This document shows, piece by piece, positions 7,366-15,399 of a stretch of 64,000 bases of DNA; position 1 is the stretch's first letter; each line of letters begins with the position of its first letter. This DNA is from Geothrix oryzisoli (GTDB lineage: Bacteria; Acidobacteriota; Holophagae; Holophagales; Holophagaceae). Made by a program: the position numbers and the translations under genes. Location: assembly GCF_022808865.1 (NCBI RefSeq), contig NZ_JAKZLB010000005.1, positions 213,786 through 277,785 on the forward strand. The letters are read 5' to 3'. The notes beneath the pieces are model-generated. The model had not been told where the DNA came from and did no database searches. It saw only the letters and a list, made by a program, of their open reading frames with translations.

Positions 7366-8514
7366 ATGAAGCTGAGAATCCTCGTCCCCCTGATGGCCCT
7401 CGGTCTTGTCCTCCAGGCGCAGACCCCCGTGAAGATCGGGGTCATCAACTGCGCCACGGGCACCCAGGCGCCCATCGGCGAGTACATGAGCAATGGCTAC
7501 AAGCTGGCCCTGGAGGATCTCCAGAAGAAGGGCATCAAGGTCGAGCTGGTCACCGAAGACGATACGGGCAAGCCCCAGGTGTCCATGTCGGCCATGGAGA
7601 AGCTGGTGACCCGCGACCGCGTGGCCGCGGTGGTAGGGCCCTACAGCTCCGCCTGCGCCAACGCCGTGTCCAAGCTGGCCGAGAAATACAAGGTGCCGCT
7701 GCTGGTGCCCGTGGCGTCGAAGGAAGACATCACCCGCCAGAACCAGAAGTACGTCTTCCGCCTCAGCGCCACCACCGAGGACTATGCGTCCATCCTCATC
7801 TCCATGGCCCAGAAGCTGGGCAAGCCCAAGACCATGGCGATCCTGAACGAGAACACGGACTTCGGCACCTCCGGGGCGAAGTCGGCCAAGGCCTACGCCG
7901 CCCAGGTGGGCATCCAGGTGGTGATGGAGGAGGCCTATGCGGCGGGCTCGCCCGACTACCGCTCCACCCTCGCGAAGGTCAAGGCCACCAAGCCTGACCT
8001 CGTCTTCATGGTGTCCTACGTGGCCGATGGCATCCTGCTCATGCGCCAGGCCCGCGAAGTGGGTCTTCAGCCCCAGGCCTTCCTGGGTGCGGGCGCGGGC
8101 TTCGCGTCCTCCGAGTTCGCCCGGGAACAGGCCATCTCCAACAACGTGTTCTCCAGCACGCAGTGGACCACCGATGTGAACTGGCCGGGCGCCAAGGACT
8201 TCGGGAAGCGCTACAAGGCCAAGTTCGGCAAGGCCGAGGTGCCCTATCACGCCGCCAACGCCTATGCCTCGATGATGGTGATGGCGGAGGCCGCGGCCAA
8301 GGTGGGCGGCGACCGCGAGAAACTCCGCGCGGAGCTGCGTGGCGGCCACTGGAACGGCATCATGGGCGACGTCCGGTTCATCGACTACAGCGGCTACACG
8401 AACCAGAACCACCACCAGATGCTGGTGGAGCAGATCCAGAACGGCAAGCATGAAACCGTGTGGCCGCCTGAGTACGGTTCGAAGAAACCGATCTACCCCT
8501 TCAAGTGGAAGTAG
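7366..8514 (+). CDS. Periplasmic ligand-binding protein, branched-chain amino-acid (LivJ) type
   Basis: A 382-residue protein. ATG 7366 has AAGGAG six bases upstream. It has a short signal peptide (ILVPLMALGLVLQAQ), then the type I periplasmic-binding fold: VKIGVINCATGTQAPIGEY, VTEDDTGKPQ, VVGPYSSACANAV and VPVASKEDITRQNQ. Members deliver amino acids, amides or aromatic compounds to ABC importers, or act as sensors. No permease or ATPase gene is beside it, so it is an orphan component here. A TauE/SafE permease gene follows 41 bases later and may be co-transcribed. Confidence 0.88.
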   Translation: MKLRILVPLMALGLVLQAQTPVKIGVINCATGTQAPIGEYMSNGYKLALEDLQKKGIKVELVTEDDTGKPQVSMSAMEKLVTRDRVAAVVGPYSSACANAVSKLAEKYKVPLLVPVASKEDITRQNQKYVFRLSATTEDYASILISMAQKLGKPKTMAILNENTDFGTSGAKSAKAYAAQVGIQVVMEEAYAAGSPDYRSTLAKVKATKPDLVFMVSYVADGILLMRQAREVGLQPQAFLGAGAGFASSEFAREQAISNNVFSSTQWTTDVNWPGAKDFGKRYKAKFGKAEVPYHAANAYASMMVMAEAAAKVGGDREKLRAELRGGHWNGIMGDVRFIDYSGYTNQNHHQMLVEQIQNGKHETVWPPEYGSKKPIYPFKWK

Positions 8515-8555
8515 CTGTCTTCTGATCGGCCCGCGAGCCTGTCATCTTGGATGGC

Positions 8556-9344
8556 ATGCACATCGGACACGTATTCACTGTCATGGCAGCGGCCTTCATC
8601 GCCGGGGCCATCAATTCCATCGCGGGGGGCGGCACGCTGGTGTCGTTCCCCGCCTTGCTCGGCATCGGCCTCACGGGTCAGCAGGCCAACGTCACCAGCA
8701 CCATCGCCCTGTGGCCCGGCTCCATTGGCGGTTTCTGGGGCCACCGCGAGGATCTCATCGGCATCCGGGAATTCGCCCTGCGCCTGATGCCCCCCTCGCT
8801 CATCGGCGGGGCCCTGGGGGCCTGGCTCATGCTGGTCACGCCCCAGAAGGTCTTTGATCAGCTGGTGCCCTGGCTCATCCTGGCGGCCACCATCCTCCTG
8901 GCGGCCAACGATCCCGTCAACAAGGTGCTGAAGAAGATGGGCAGCCATGACCGCACACCGGGGTGGTGGATCGGCGCCATGATCTTCCAGTTCATCGTGG
9001 GCATCTACGGTGGCTACTTCGGTGCGGGCATCGGCATCCTCATGCTCGCGGCCCTGAGCCTGCTGGGCCTCACGGACATCCACCAGATGAACGGCCTCAA
9101 GAACCTGCTGGCCCTCTGCATCAACGGCATCGCCATCTTCGCGTTCCTGGGTATGGAGTTCCTGCGCCATCCCGGCAACGTGCAGTGGGTTCTCGTCGGT
9201 GTCATGGCCGTCGCGGCCGGGCTGGGGGGCCTCTTCGGTTCCCACATGGCCCACCGCGTCGGCCGCAAGACCGTGCGCGTCGGCGTCGTCAGCATCGGCT
9301 TCATCCTGTCAGCCTGGTACTTCTACAAGCACTACGGGGCCTGA
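8556..9344 (+). CDS. TauE/SafE (TSUP) family membrane transporter
   Basis: A 262-residue polytopic membrane protein with about eight hydrophobic helices in two related halves. The first half has AGAINSIAGGGTLVSFPALL and the second GIYGGYFGAGIGILMLAAL, the paired motif of the TSUP family. Members export or import sulfite, sulfonates or related organic anions; the substrate here is unknown. ATG 8556 is taken as the start; TTG 8547 is in frame, and neither has a clear ribosome-binding site. An 8-bp inverted repeat (9338-9345 with 9361-9368) overlaps its end and the end of convergent mobB, and could serve as a shared transcription end. Confidence 0.88.
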   Translation: MHIGHVFTVMAAAFIAGAINSIAGGGTLVSFPALLGIGLTGQQANVTSTIALWPGSIGGFWGHREDLIGIREFALRLMPPSLIGGALGAWLMLVTPQKVFDQLVPWLILAATILLAANDPVNKVLKKMGSHDRTPGWWIGAMIFQFIVGIYGGYFGAGIGILMLAALSLLGLTDIHQMNGLKNLLALCINGIAIFAFLGMEFLRHPGNVQWVLVGVMAVAAGLGGLFGSHMAHRVGRKTVRVGVVSIGFILSAWYFYKHYGA

Positions 9345-9361
9345 GACCTGAGCCGGGGCCC

Positions 9362-9865
9362 TCAGGCCTTGCTCAGGCCGGTGTGGACGAGGATGAAGTC
9401 GGCGACGGCCCGGGGATCGTTCAGGTCGAGCACGGGGATCTTCAGCCCGGACAACGGGCGGTCGCTGGCCACGGCCACGATCCCTGGATCCTCGGGGCAG
9501 AGCAGGGGCTTGCCTTCTGATTCCCGGTGGATCTCCAACTTGGGGTGCGGGTGGGTCTTGAAGCCCTCGATGAGGAGCAGGTCCACGGGCGTCATGCGCT
9601 CGATCAGGGATTCGATGCTGGGTTCCGGTTCCTCCCTGGATTCATGCATCAGCACCCAGCGTGAGGAGGTCACCACCAGGACTTCCGAGGCGCCCGCCTC
9701 CCGGTGCCGGAAGGAGTCCTTCCCGGGCTTGTCCACATCGAAGCGGTGGTGCGCGTGCTTCATGGTCGAGACCTTCAGCCCCGCCGCTCGGAGCAGCGGC
9801 AGCACCTCCACCACCAGGCTGGTCTTCCCACTGCCGCTCCACCCGACGATGCCCATGACCTTCAT
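9362..9865 (-). CDS. mobB: Molybdopterin-guanine dinucleotide biosynthesis adapter protein MobB
   Basis: A 167-residue P-loop GTPase. The Walker A motif GWSGSGKTSL lies at residues 8-17. STMKHAHHRFDVDKPGKDS and LLLIEGFKTHPHPKLEIHR are both typical of MobB. MobB binds GTP and helps MobA attach GMP to molybdopterin, giving the bis-MGD cofactor of DMSO-reductase-family enzymes. MobA is not in the window. It is convergent with the TSUP transporter gene and ends 17 bases from it. The start ATG 9865 is at the natural N-terminus of the family. Confidence 0.93.
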   Translation of the reverse strand: MKVMGIVGWSGSGKTSLVVEVLPLLRAAGLKVSTMKHAHHRFDVDKPGKDSFRHREAGASEVLVVTSSRWVLMHESREEPEPSIESLIERMTPVDLLLIEGFKTHPHPKLEIHRESEGKPLLCPEDPGIVAVASDRPLSGLKIPVLDLNDPRAVADFILVHTGLSKA

Positions 9866-9923
9866 GGCGCAGCCCTCCTCATCAGTGACTTCGAATCCCC
9901 CGGGTTCTCCGTGCTAGACAAGT

Positions 9924-9944
9924 GCGCCCCGCTTCGCGGGGCGC
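9924..9944 (-). terminator. Hairpin downstream of tRNA-Ser, probable terminator
   Basis: A perfect 9-bp GC-rich stem (9924-9932 and 9936-9944) with a 3-base loop, five bases after the encoded CCA of the tRNA. The trailing sequence on the minus strand (ACTTGT) is only weakly U-rich, so termination is likely but not certain. Confidence 0.6.
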
Positions 9945-9948
9945 TTTC

Positions 9949-10039
9949 TGGCGGAGAGTGGGGGATTCGAACCCCCGGTAAGCTTTTGGCCTACACACAC
10001 TTTCCAGGCGTGCTCCTTAAACCACTCGGACAACTCTCC
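9949..10039 (-). tRNA. tRNA-Ser (anticodon GGA)
   Basis: A 91-base gene including an encoded 3' CCA. The acceptor GGAGAGT pairs with ACTCTCC. The anticodon loop reads TGGAAA, giving anticodon GGA (codons UCC/UCU). A long variable arm, as in class II tRNAs, precedes the T arm GGGGGTTCGAATCCCCC. The D loop is TCCGAGTGGTTTAAGG. Position 8 and the discriminator G are as expected for serine. Confidence 0.96.
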
Positions 10040-10115
10040 AGGGCTTCCACGCAAAGGCGGAAGCAACAAGGCTATCACGGCCCCGGGCCTGAGCCAAGGG
10101 CCATGAATGGCGGGG

Positions 10116-11564
10116 TTAGACGGTCTCCAGGACGGCGATCAGGAGCTTCCAGAAGTTGCCCACGGAAGGCACGCTGACGTGCTCGTCGGGGGTGTGGACA
10201 TCCCACATGCTGGGGCCGAAGGAGACCATCTCCATCTGCGTGTATTTCTCGCCGATGAGGCCGCACTCCAGGCCGGCATGGATGGCCATGATCTCGAGCG
10301 GCTTGCCGAAGACCTTCTGGTTGGTCTCGTTGACGATGCGGACCAGCGAGGCCTTGGGCTCGGGCTTCCAGCCGGGGTACCCGCCGGTGACGTGGGACTC
10401 GAATCCGCCCAGGGCGCAGGTGGCTGCGATGCGCTCGGACAGGGCGGTCTTCGAGGCGTTGATGGAACTGCGGGTGAGGAGGTTCACTTCCACCTCGTCC
10501 TCGCGGGTCTCGATCACGCCCAGGTTCGTGGAGGTCTGCACCAGCCCGGGGATGTCCGGACTCATGGCCTCGACACCGTGGGGCAGGGCCAGCAGCAGGC
10601 GGATCAGGGCGTCCGCCTCGGCGCCGGACATGACCTGGGTGCCTTCCCCGGCTTCGAGGGCCAGGTGCAGGCCTGGATCGAAGGCGCCGAGGGCCGCGCG
10701 CCAGTGGGCCTCATGCTCGGCCAGGGCCGTCTTGAAGGCCTGCTCCTTCGCGGGATCCAGGAGGATCTGGGCCGAGGCCTCGCGGGGGATGGCGTTGCGC
10801 TTGTTGCCGCCCTTGATGCCGGCGAGGGCGAAGCTGAAGGCTGGCTTCAGGGCGTCCAGGATCTGGGCGAGGATGCGGATGGCGTTGCCGCGGCCGGCGT
10901 GGATGTCGATGCCGGAGTGGCCGCCCTTGAGGCCGAACACCTTCAGGCGGTAGGCGTGGCTGCCGGCCGGGGCGGCGACCCGGGTGAGCCTGCGGGTGAC
11001 GATGGTGTCCTCGCCGCCGGCACAGCCGATGGTGAGGTAGCCCTCCTCCTCGCTGTCGAGGTTGAGGAGATACTTGGCCTTGAGGCGGCCGGGCTGGAGG
11101 CCGTTGGCGCCGGTCAGGCCGGTCTCCTCGTCGATGGTGATGAGCACCTCGATGGGGCCGTGGGCAATGTCCTTGCTGGCCAGCACCGCGAGGGCGGCGG
11201 CCACTCCGATGCCATTGTCGGCGCCCAGGGTGGTGCCCGTGGCACGGAGGAGATCACCTTCTCTCCGGACCTTGATGGGATCCTTGGTGAAGTCGTGGCC
11301 GGTGCCCTCGTTCTGCTCGCAGACCATGTCCACATGGGCCTGGAGGCAGGTCGTCGGCCGGCCTTCCTTCCCGGGCGTGGCCTTCTTCCGGATGATCACG
11401 TTCCCGACCTCGTCGCGCTCCACCTCGCAGCCCAGGGCCTTGGCCTGATCAGCCACCCAGGCTGCCGCCGCGGCCTCGTTCTTGGACCCGCGGGGGATCT
11501 TCGACAACTCCAGGAAGTAGGACCAGAAAGTCTTCGGTTCAAGGGCTTCAAGCAGCGCGTCCAC
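10116..11564 (-). CDS. pepD: Aminoacyl-histidine dipeptidase (M20C family)
   Basis: A 482-residue protein from GTG 11564 with GGAGG four bases upstream. It matches PepD, the cytosolic Zn-dependent Xaa-His dipeptidase, in length and layout. The metal-site motifs are QAHVDMVCE, TLGADNGIG and DEETGLTGANGL. An LNLDSEEEGYLTIGCAGG segment precedes the lid/dimerisation domain, which has GLKGGHSGIDIHAGRGNA. The C-terminal FGPSMWDVHTPDEHVSV carries the last metal ligand. It degrades dipeptides from peptide turnover. It is downstream of no other gene on its strand and is probably monocistronic. Confidence 0.95.
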   Translation of the reverse strand: MDALLEALEPKTFWSYFLELSKIPRGSKNEAAAAAWVADQAKALGCEVERDEVGNVIIRKKATPGKEGRPTTCLQAHVDMVCEQNEGTGHDFTKDPIKVRREGDLLRATGTTLGADNGIGVAAALAVLASKDIAHGPIEVLITIDEETGLTGANGLQPGRLKAKYLLNLDSEEEGYLTIGCAGGEDTIVTRRLTRVAAPAGSHAYRLKVFGLKGGHSGIDIHAGRGNAIRILAQILDALKPAFSFALAGIKGGNKRNAIPREASAQILLDPAKEQAFKTALAEHEAHWRAALGAFDPGLHLALEAGEGTQVMSGAEADALIRLLLALPHGVEAMSPDIPGLVQTSTNLGVIETREDEVEVNLLTRSSINASKTALSERIAATCALGGFESHVTGGYPGWKPEPKASLVRIVNETNQKVFGKPLEIMAIHAGLECGLIGEKYTQMEMVSFGPSMWDVHTPDEHVSVPSVGNFWKLLIAVLETV

Positions 11565-11937
11565 AAAACCTCCCTATGCCCGGCCGGTCGGCCGGGACGG
11601 TTACGACCACTGTAATGGTCACCCGGCAGGCCCGGGCGTGACGAGGGTCACGGGTGGGGGAACGCCGCTCGGTTCCCGGCCCAGGGCTCCTGGAGATGGG
11701 ACTGCCGCCGGGAAGGTTCCACCTGCCTCCGGCCCGGACCCGACCTGGGGTTCAGCCGGACGGAGCGGCCCAGCACGGGATCTGCCCAGCGGCCGGATCC
11801 AACAGTTGTGATATCGAATGCCGAAAGGGCCGCCACCAATTGTTATGCAATGTATATGTCATTCTTGGAAAATCATGTTAGCGTGCCCTCATCCGAAGGT
11901 TTTTTTTGAGTTGCCGATCCATGGGCCAGGAGGAAGG
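11565..11937. other. Divergent intergenic region between pepD and the NRPS-like cluster
   Basis: A 373-base gap without a convincing gene. The half nearest pepD is GC-rich, with a CGTGACGAGGGTCACG dyad near 11637-11652. From about 11800 the composition drops sharply towards A+T, with short dyads such as ATTGTTATGCAAT and a T8 run near 11901-11908. This A+T-rich block is the likely promoter of the plus-strand cluster, but I cannot name a confident -35/-10 pair. It is unlike the rest of the window in base composition. Confidence 0.6.
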
Positions 11938-12090
11938 ATGAACTTCGAGGGAACGGCCTCTGGGCACCAGAAGGAGAGGATCCGATGGCGCCTCTCCGCC
12001 GGTGGTGCGTCCGCGGAGCATCTGGATCCGGTGATCGTTCTTTTCCCCTTGAGCGCGGTGCGCAATCTTGCATGTTCTTACCATGGATGA
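11938..12090 (+). CDS. Candidate 50-residue upstream ORF (leader or small gene)
   Basis: An ORF of 50 codons (MNFEGTASGHQKERIRWRL...) whose ATG has a strong AGGAGGA ribosome-binding site five bases upstream, the best site in this region. Its stop (12088-12090) overlaps the start of the dehydrogenase gene at 12083, which itself lacks a ribosome-binding site. That arrangement suggests translational coupling. The peptide has no recognised domain. Whether it has a function of its own or only delivers ribosomes to the next gene cannot be told. Confidence 0.45.
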   Translation: MNFEGTASGHQKERIRWRLSAGGASAEHLDPVIVLFPLSAVRNLACSYHG

Positions 12091-13204
12091 AGAACTGAAG
12101 CTTTTCCGACCGGCGATCGCAAGGGTTGTTGAACGGGAGTTCGTTCCACACCAGCCCCGCTGGCGGGCGCAGCACCGCCCCGACGCCGACGCCTGGCTGA
12201 AAGCAGGGCAGGCCGGGATGCTGCTCGTGGACCTGCCAGCGGAATTCGGCGGCGGCGGCGGCAGCTTCGTTCACGAGGCGATCGTCGTGGAAGAACTGGC
12301 CAAGGCGGGAGTGAACTTCGCCTCCTACGTGCATGACGGTGTCGCCCACTACATCCATGCCTATGGAAGGGAGGAGCAGAAGCGTGACCTTCTCCCCCGC
12401 ATGGCGGCCGGCGAGCTGGTGGGAGCCGTCGCGCTGACGGAGCCCTCGGCGGGGTCGGACCTCCAGGGCATCCGGATGACGGCCAAGCGCGTCGGTGACG
12501 ACTACATCATTAATGGTTCAAAAACATTCGTTACCAACGGATCGCTCATGGGTCTCGTCTGCCTGGCCGTCCGGACCGACCCGGCCGCGCCTCCGATCAG
12601 GGGGATCTCCCTCCTCCTGGTCGAAACGGAGGGGCTCGCGGGCTTTGCGCGAGGGCAGCCGCTGGAGAAGGTGGGAATGCACGGACAGGACACCTGCGAA
12701 GTGTTTTTCGACGAGGTCCGCGTCCCGGCTTCCTGCCTGCTTGGGAACAAGGAGGGACAGGGGTTTGCTCAGATCATGGAGCGCATGATCTACGAGCGGC
12801 TCGCCATCGGTGTCATCGCCGTGGCGACGATGGAGACCGCTGTTCGTCTCACGTCCACCTACGTCAAGGAGCGGATGGCCTATGGGGCGCCGCTCCTGGA
12901 GCTGCAGAACACCCGCATGAAGCTGGCGGAGTGTGCGACGAAGGCCCGTGTCGGACGGGTCTTCCTCGATGAGTGCGTGGACCGGTTCGTGGCGGGGCAG
13001 CTGGATTCGGTCGCGGCGGCGCAGGTGAAGTACTGGCTGACCGACTGTGAATGTGAAGTCGTGGATGAATGCGTCCAGCTCCATGGGGGCTATGGCTACA
13101 TGACGGAGTACGAGATCGCGCGCATGTGGGCCGATAGCCGGGTCCACCGGATCTTCGCCGGGGCCAACGAAGTGCTGAAGGAGGTGATCGCATGGTCCCT
13201 CTGA
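12083..13204 (+). CDS. Acyl-CoA dehydrogenase family flavoprotein of an NRPS-like cluster
   Basis: A 373-residue protein from ATG 12083; no ribosome-binding site is visible, so translation may be coupled to the upstream ORF. It shows the three-part ACAD fold: helical N-terminus, a beta domain with ALTEPSAGSDLQG (FAD/substrate loop) and the C-terminal helices with QLHGGYGYMTEYEIARMWAD. The usual MCAD catalytic Glu is replaced by Ala (RIFAGANE), but a Glu is present in MIYERLAIG (E238), where isovaleryl-CoA-dehydrogenase-type enzymes carry theirs. It is therefore probably active. With an adenylation-carrier gene next door, the substrate may be a carrier-bound aminoacyl thioester rather than a CoA ester, as in prolyl-PCP oxidases of pyrrole pathways. 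That is inference. Confidence 0.88.
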   Translation: MDEELKLFRPAIARVVEREFVPHQPRWRAQHRPDADAWLKAGQAGMLLVDLPAEFGGGGGSFVHEAIVVEELAKAGVNFASYVHDGVAHYIHAYGREEQKRDLLPRMAAGELVGAVALTEPSAGSDLQGIRMTAKRVGDDYIINGSKTFVTNGSLMGLVCLAVRTDPAAPPIRGISLLLVETEGLAGFARGQPLEKVGMHGQDTCEVFFDEVRVPASCLLGNKEGQGFAQIMERMIYERLAIGVIAVATMETAVRLTSTYVKERMAYGAPLLELQNTRMKLAECATKARVGRVFLDECVDRFVAGQLDSVAAAQVKYWLTDCECEVVDECVQLHGGYGYMTEYEIARMWADSRVHRIFAGANEVLKEVIAWSL

Positions 13205-13343
13205 CTTCGGGCCGGGGCCCCCGGACCGGCGGTTGCGCTGGTCGCCCCATCGCCGCCGGCCCGGGCGACGGGCTAGGGTGCGGGGGCGGTCCTCCAGGTT
13301 CCAATCAACGCGGTAAGCGTCCAGCGGGAAAGGGCACGGCTGC

Positions 13344-15302
13344 ATGAAGAACGACCAGACACCAGGGGCCATGACGCCAACCGCCGGCCTGAGGCCTGAC
13401 CACCCCACGCGCCTGCTCGTTGAATCGTTCAACGATTCGGCGAGCCCGTATCCGTCCGACAAGACCATCGTCGACCTGTTCGAGCAGCAGGTGCTGGGGA
13501 TGCCCGATGCCGAGGCGATCCGCTGCGAGGCCCGTTCGCTCACCTATGCCGAACTCAATGAGCGGGCCAACCAGGTGGCCTGGCACCTGCTCTCCCTCGG
13601 CACCCGGCCTGAGCACCTCATCGCCCTCAGGATGGACCGCTCCATCGAGGTGGTCTGTGCCATCCTGGGCATTCTCAAGGCAGGCGCGGCGTATGTGCCC
13701 ATCGATCCCTCGAATCCGATCAAGCGGGTCGAATACATCCTCCAGCAGATCAGGGACGCGAATCAGGGGGCCACGCCGCTTCTGGTCGCGGGGAGGGGCC
13801 AGGCTGAGGGCCTCCCGCCCAGGGCCGCGCAGGTCGTGACGATCCACCCGGATCTGGCCGGATTGGAGCGCTTCGACCAGGCCAATCCGGAGCGGCTGAC
13901 GGCGCCCGGCAAGCTGGCCTATGTGATCTACACCTCGGGTTCCACGGGCGAACCCAAGGGGGTCATGATCGAGCACCGGAGCCTGGTCAACTACATCTGG
14001 TGGGCGAAGCGGTCCTATGTTTCCGGCGAGGGGCTGGCTTGGCCCTTGTTCTCCTCGCTCGCCTTCGATCTCACCGTCACGACCCTGTTCACGCCTCTTG
14101 TCTCCGGTGGGCGCATCGTCGTCTACCATGACGACACCTGGTCGCACGGGACGCTGCTGCTCAAGGTGATTGAGGACCAAGCCGTGAACGTCATGAAGCT
14201 GACTCCGGCGCACCTCGCGATGATCAAGGACATGGAGCTCCGTTCCATGGACCTCCAGGTGCTGATTGTCGGCGGGGAGGACCTCAAGACGGACCTGGCC
14301 CGCGCCATCACCCGGCAGGCTGGTGCGCCGATCCGCATCTACAACGAGTACGGGCCCACCGAGGCCACCGTCGGCTGCATGATCCATCGCTTCGACCTGG
14401 ATCACGATCAGACCCTGTCGGTCCCGATCGGCGTCCCGGCGGCGAACATGAACGTCTTCGTCCTTGATGAGGAGTTCAAGGCGGTGCCGCCGGGGGTCAT
14501 CGGCCAGATGTTCCTGGCGGGGGATGGGCTCGCCCGCGGTTATCTGAACCGGCCCGACCTGACGCAGCAGCGGTTCATCACGATCCCGGATCCAAGGCAT
14601 CCCCGGGACGGCCGATCCGATGGCTCCGCCGAGCCGAAGCGGCTGCGGGTGTATCAGACGGGAGACCTCGCCCGCTGGACCGAGGATGGCCGCCTGATCT
14701 TCCTCGGTCGTTCGGATCACCAGGTGAAGATCGGCGGAGCCCGGATCGAGCTGGGGGAAATCGAGGCGCGGCTGCAGCAGCATCCGGACATCCACGACTG
14801 CGTGGTCACGGTCGTCCAGCCCTCCGGCGCGCCTTCGGGAACGGATGACGCCACGGTCAACCGGCTTGCGGCGTACTACGTGGGCGAGCAGACACTCGCG
14901 GCGCAGGACCTCCGGAACCATGTGGCGAGTGCGTTGCCCGAGTACATGATTCCCTCGTACTTCATCCGCCTGCCCAAGCTGCCGTTGACGGTCAACGGCA
15001 AGTTCGATCGCGCGGCGCTGCCTGTCCCGGACTCCGACCGGCCGGATGTCTCCGCGACCTATGCGGAGCAGCGGAGCGGAACCGAGGAGCAGGTCACGGA
15101 CATCTGGAAGGAGGCCCTGAAATTGTCCAAAGTGGGCATCCACGATGACTTTTTCGAACTCGGGGGCAAGTCCTTGCCGGCCATCCGGATCCTCATGCAG
15201 ATCAAGCGGACCTTCGGGGTCGAGGTCCCGGTGTCCTCCTTTTTCGCCAACCCCACCATCGCCCAGCTGGCTGAGCTGATCGACCGGCAGCGTGGGCAGT
15301 AG
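13344..15302 (+). CDS. NRPS adenylation-peptidyl carrier didomain protein, predicted Asn-activating
   Basis: A 652-residue stand-alone A-PCP protein. Adenylation motifs in order: LTYAELNERANQVA (about 60), YTSGSTGEPKG (196-206), FDLTVT (241-246), NEYGPTEATVG (334-344), YQTGDLARW, GRSDHQVKIGGARIELGEIE and LPLTVNGKFDRAALP (Lys 553). The carrier domain ends the protein with DDFFELGGKSLPA; S610 is the phosphopantetheine site. The ten specificity positions read D242 L243 T246 K285 I308 G310 E335 V343 G344 K553, i.e. DLTKIGEVGK. That is one Leu/Ile change from the classical Asn code DLTKLGEVGK. There is no condensation, epimerase or thioesterase domain. It should load an amino acid, probably Asn or Asp, on its own carrier for tailoring. 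Confidence 0.92.
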   Translation: MKNDQTPGAMTPTAGLRPDHPTRLLVESFNDSASPYPSDKTIVDLFEQQVLGMPDAEAIRCEARSLTYAELNERANQVAWHLLSLGTRPEHLIALRMDRSIEVVCAILGILKAGAAYVPIDPSNPIKRVEYILQQIRDANQGATPLLVAGRGQAEGLPPRAAQVVTIHPDLAGLERFDQANPERLTAPGKLAYVIYTSGSTGEPKGVMIEHRSLVNYIWWAKRSYVSGEGLAWPLFSSLAFDLTVTTLFTPLVSGGRIVVYHDDTWSHGTLLLKVIEDQAVNVMKLTPAHLAMIKDMELRSMDLQVLIVGGEDLKTDLARAITRQAGAPIRIYNEYGPTEATVGCMIHRFDLDHDQTLSVPIGVPAANMNVFVLDEEFKAVPPGVIGQMFLAGDGLARGYLNRPDLTQQRFITIPDPRHPRDGRSDGSAEPKRLRVYQTGDLARWTEDGRLIFLGRSDHQVKIGGARIELGEIEARLQQHPDIHDCVVTVVQPSGAPSGTDDATVNRLAAYYVGEQTLAAQDLRNHVASALPEYMIPSYFIRLPKLPLTVNGKFDRAALPVPDSDRPDVSATYAEQRSGTEEQVTDIWKEALKLSKVGIHDDFFELGGKSLPAIRILMQIKRTFGVEVPVSSFFANPTIAQLAELIDRQRGQ

Positions 15303-15399
15303 GGGCGATGGTGCGCCACCTCGGCTGGGCCCCGACGGCGCGTGAAGCCGAGCACCTGAGCCTGCCGCCCACCCATCCACACCGTCACGAGGGGACCCT

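Noticed and set aside
9938..10045. tRNA-Ser(GGA) as an integration site for a genomic island containing the NRPS-like cluster
   Set aside because: No integrase gene and no repeated tRNA 3' end were seen on the far side of the cluster up to 17 kb.
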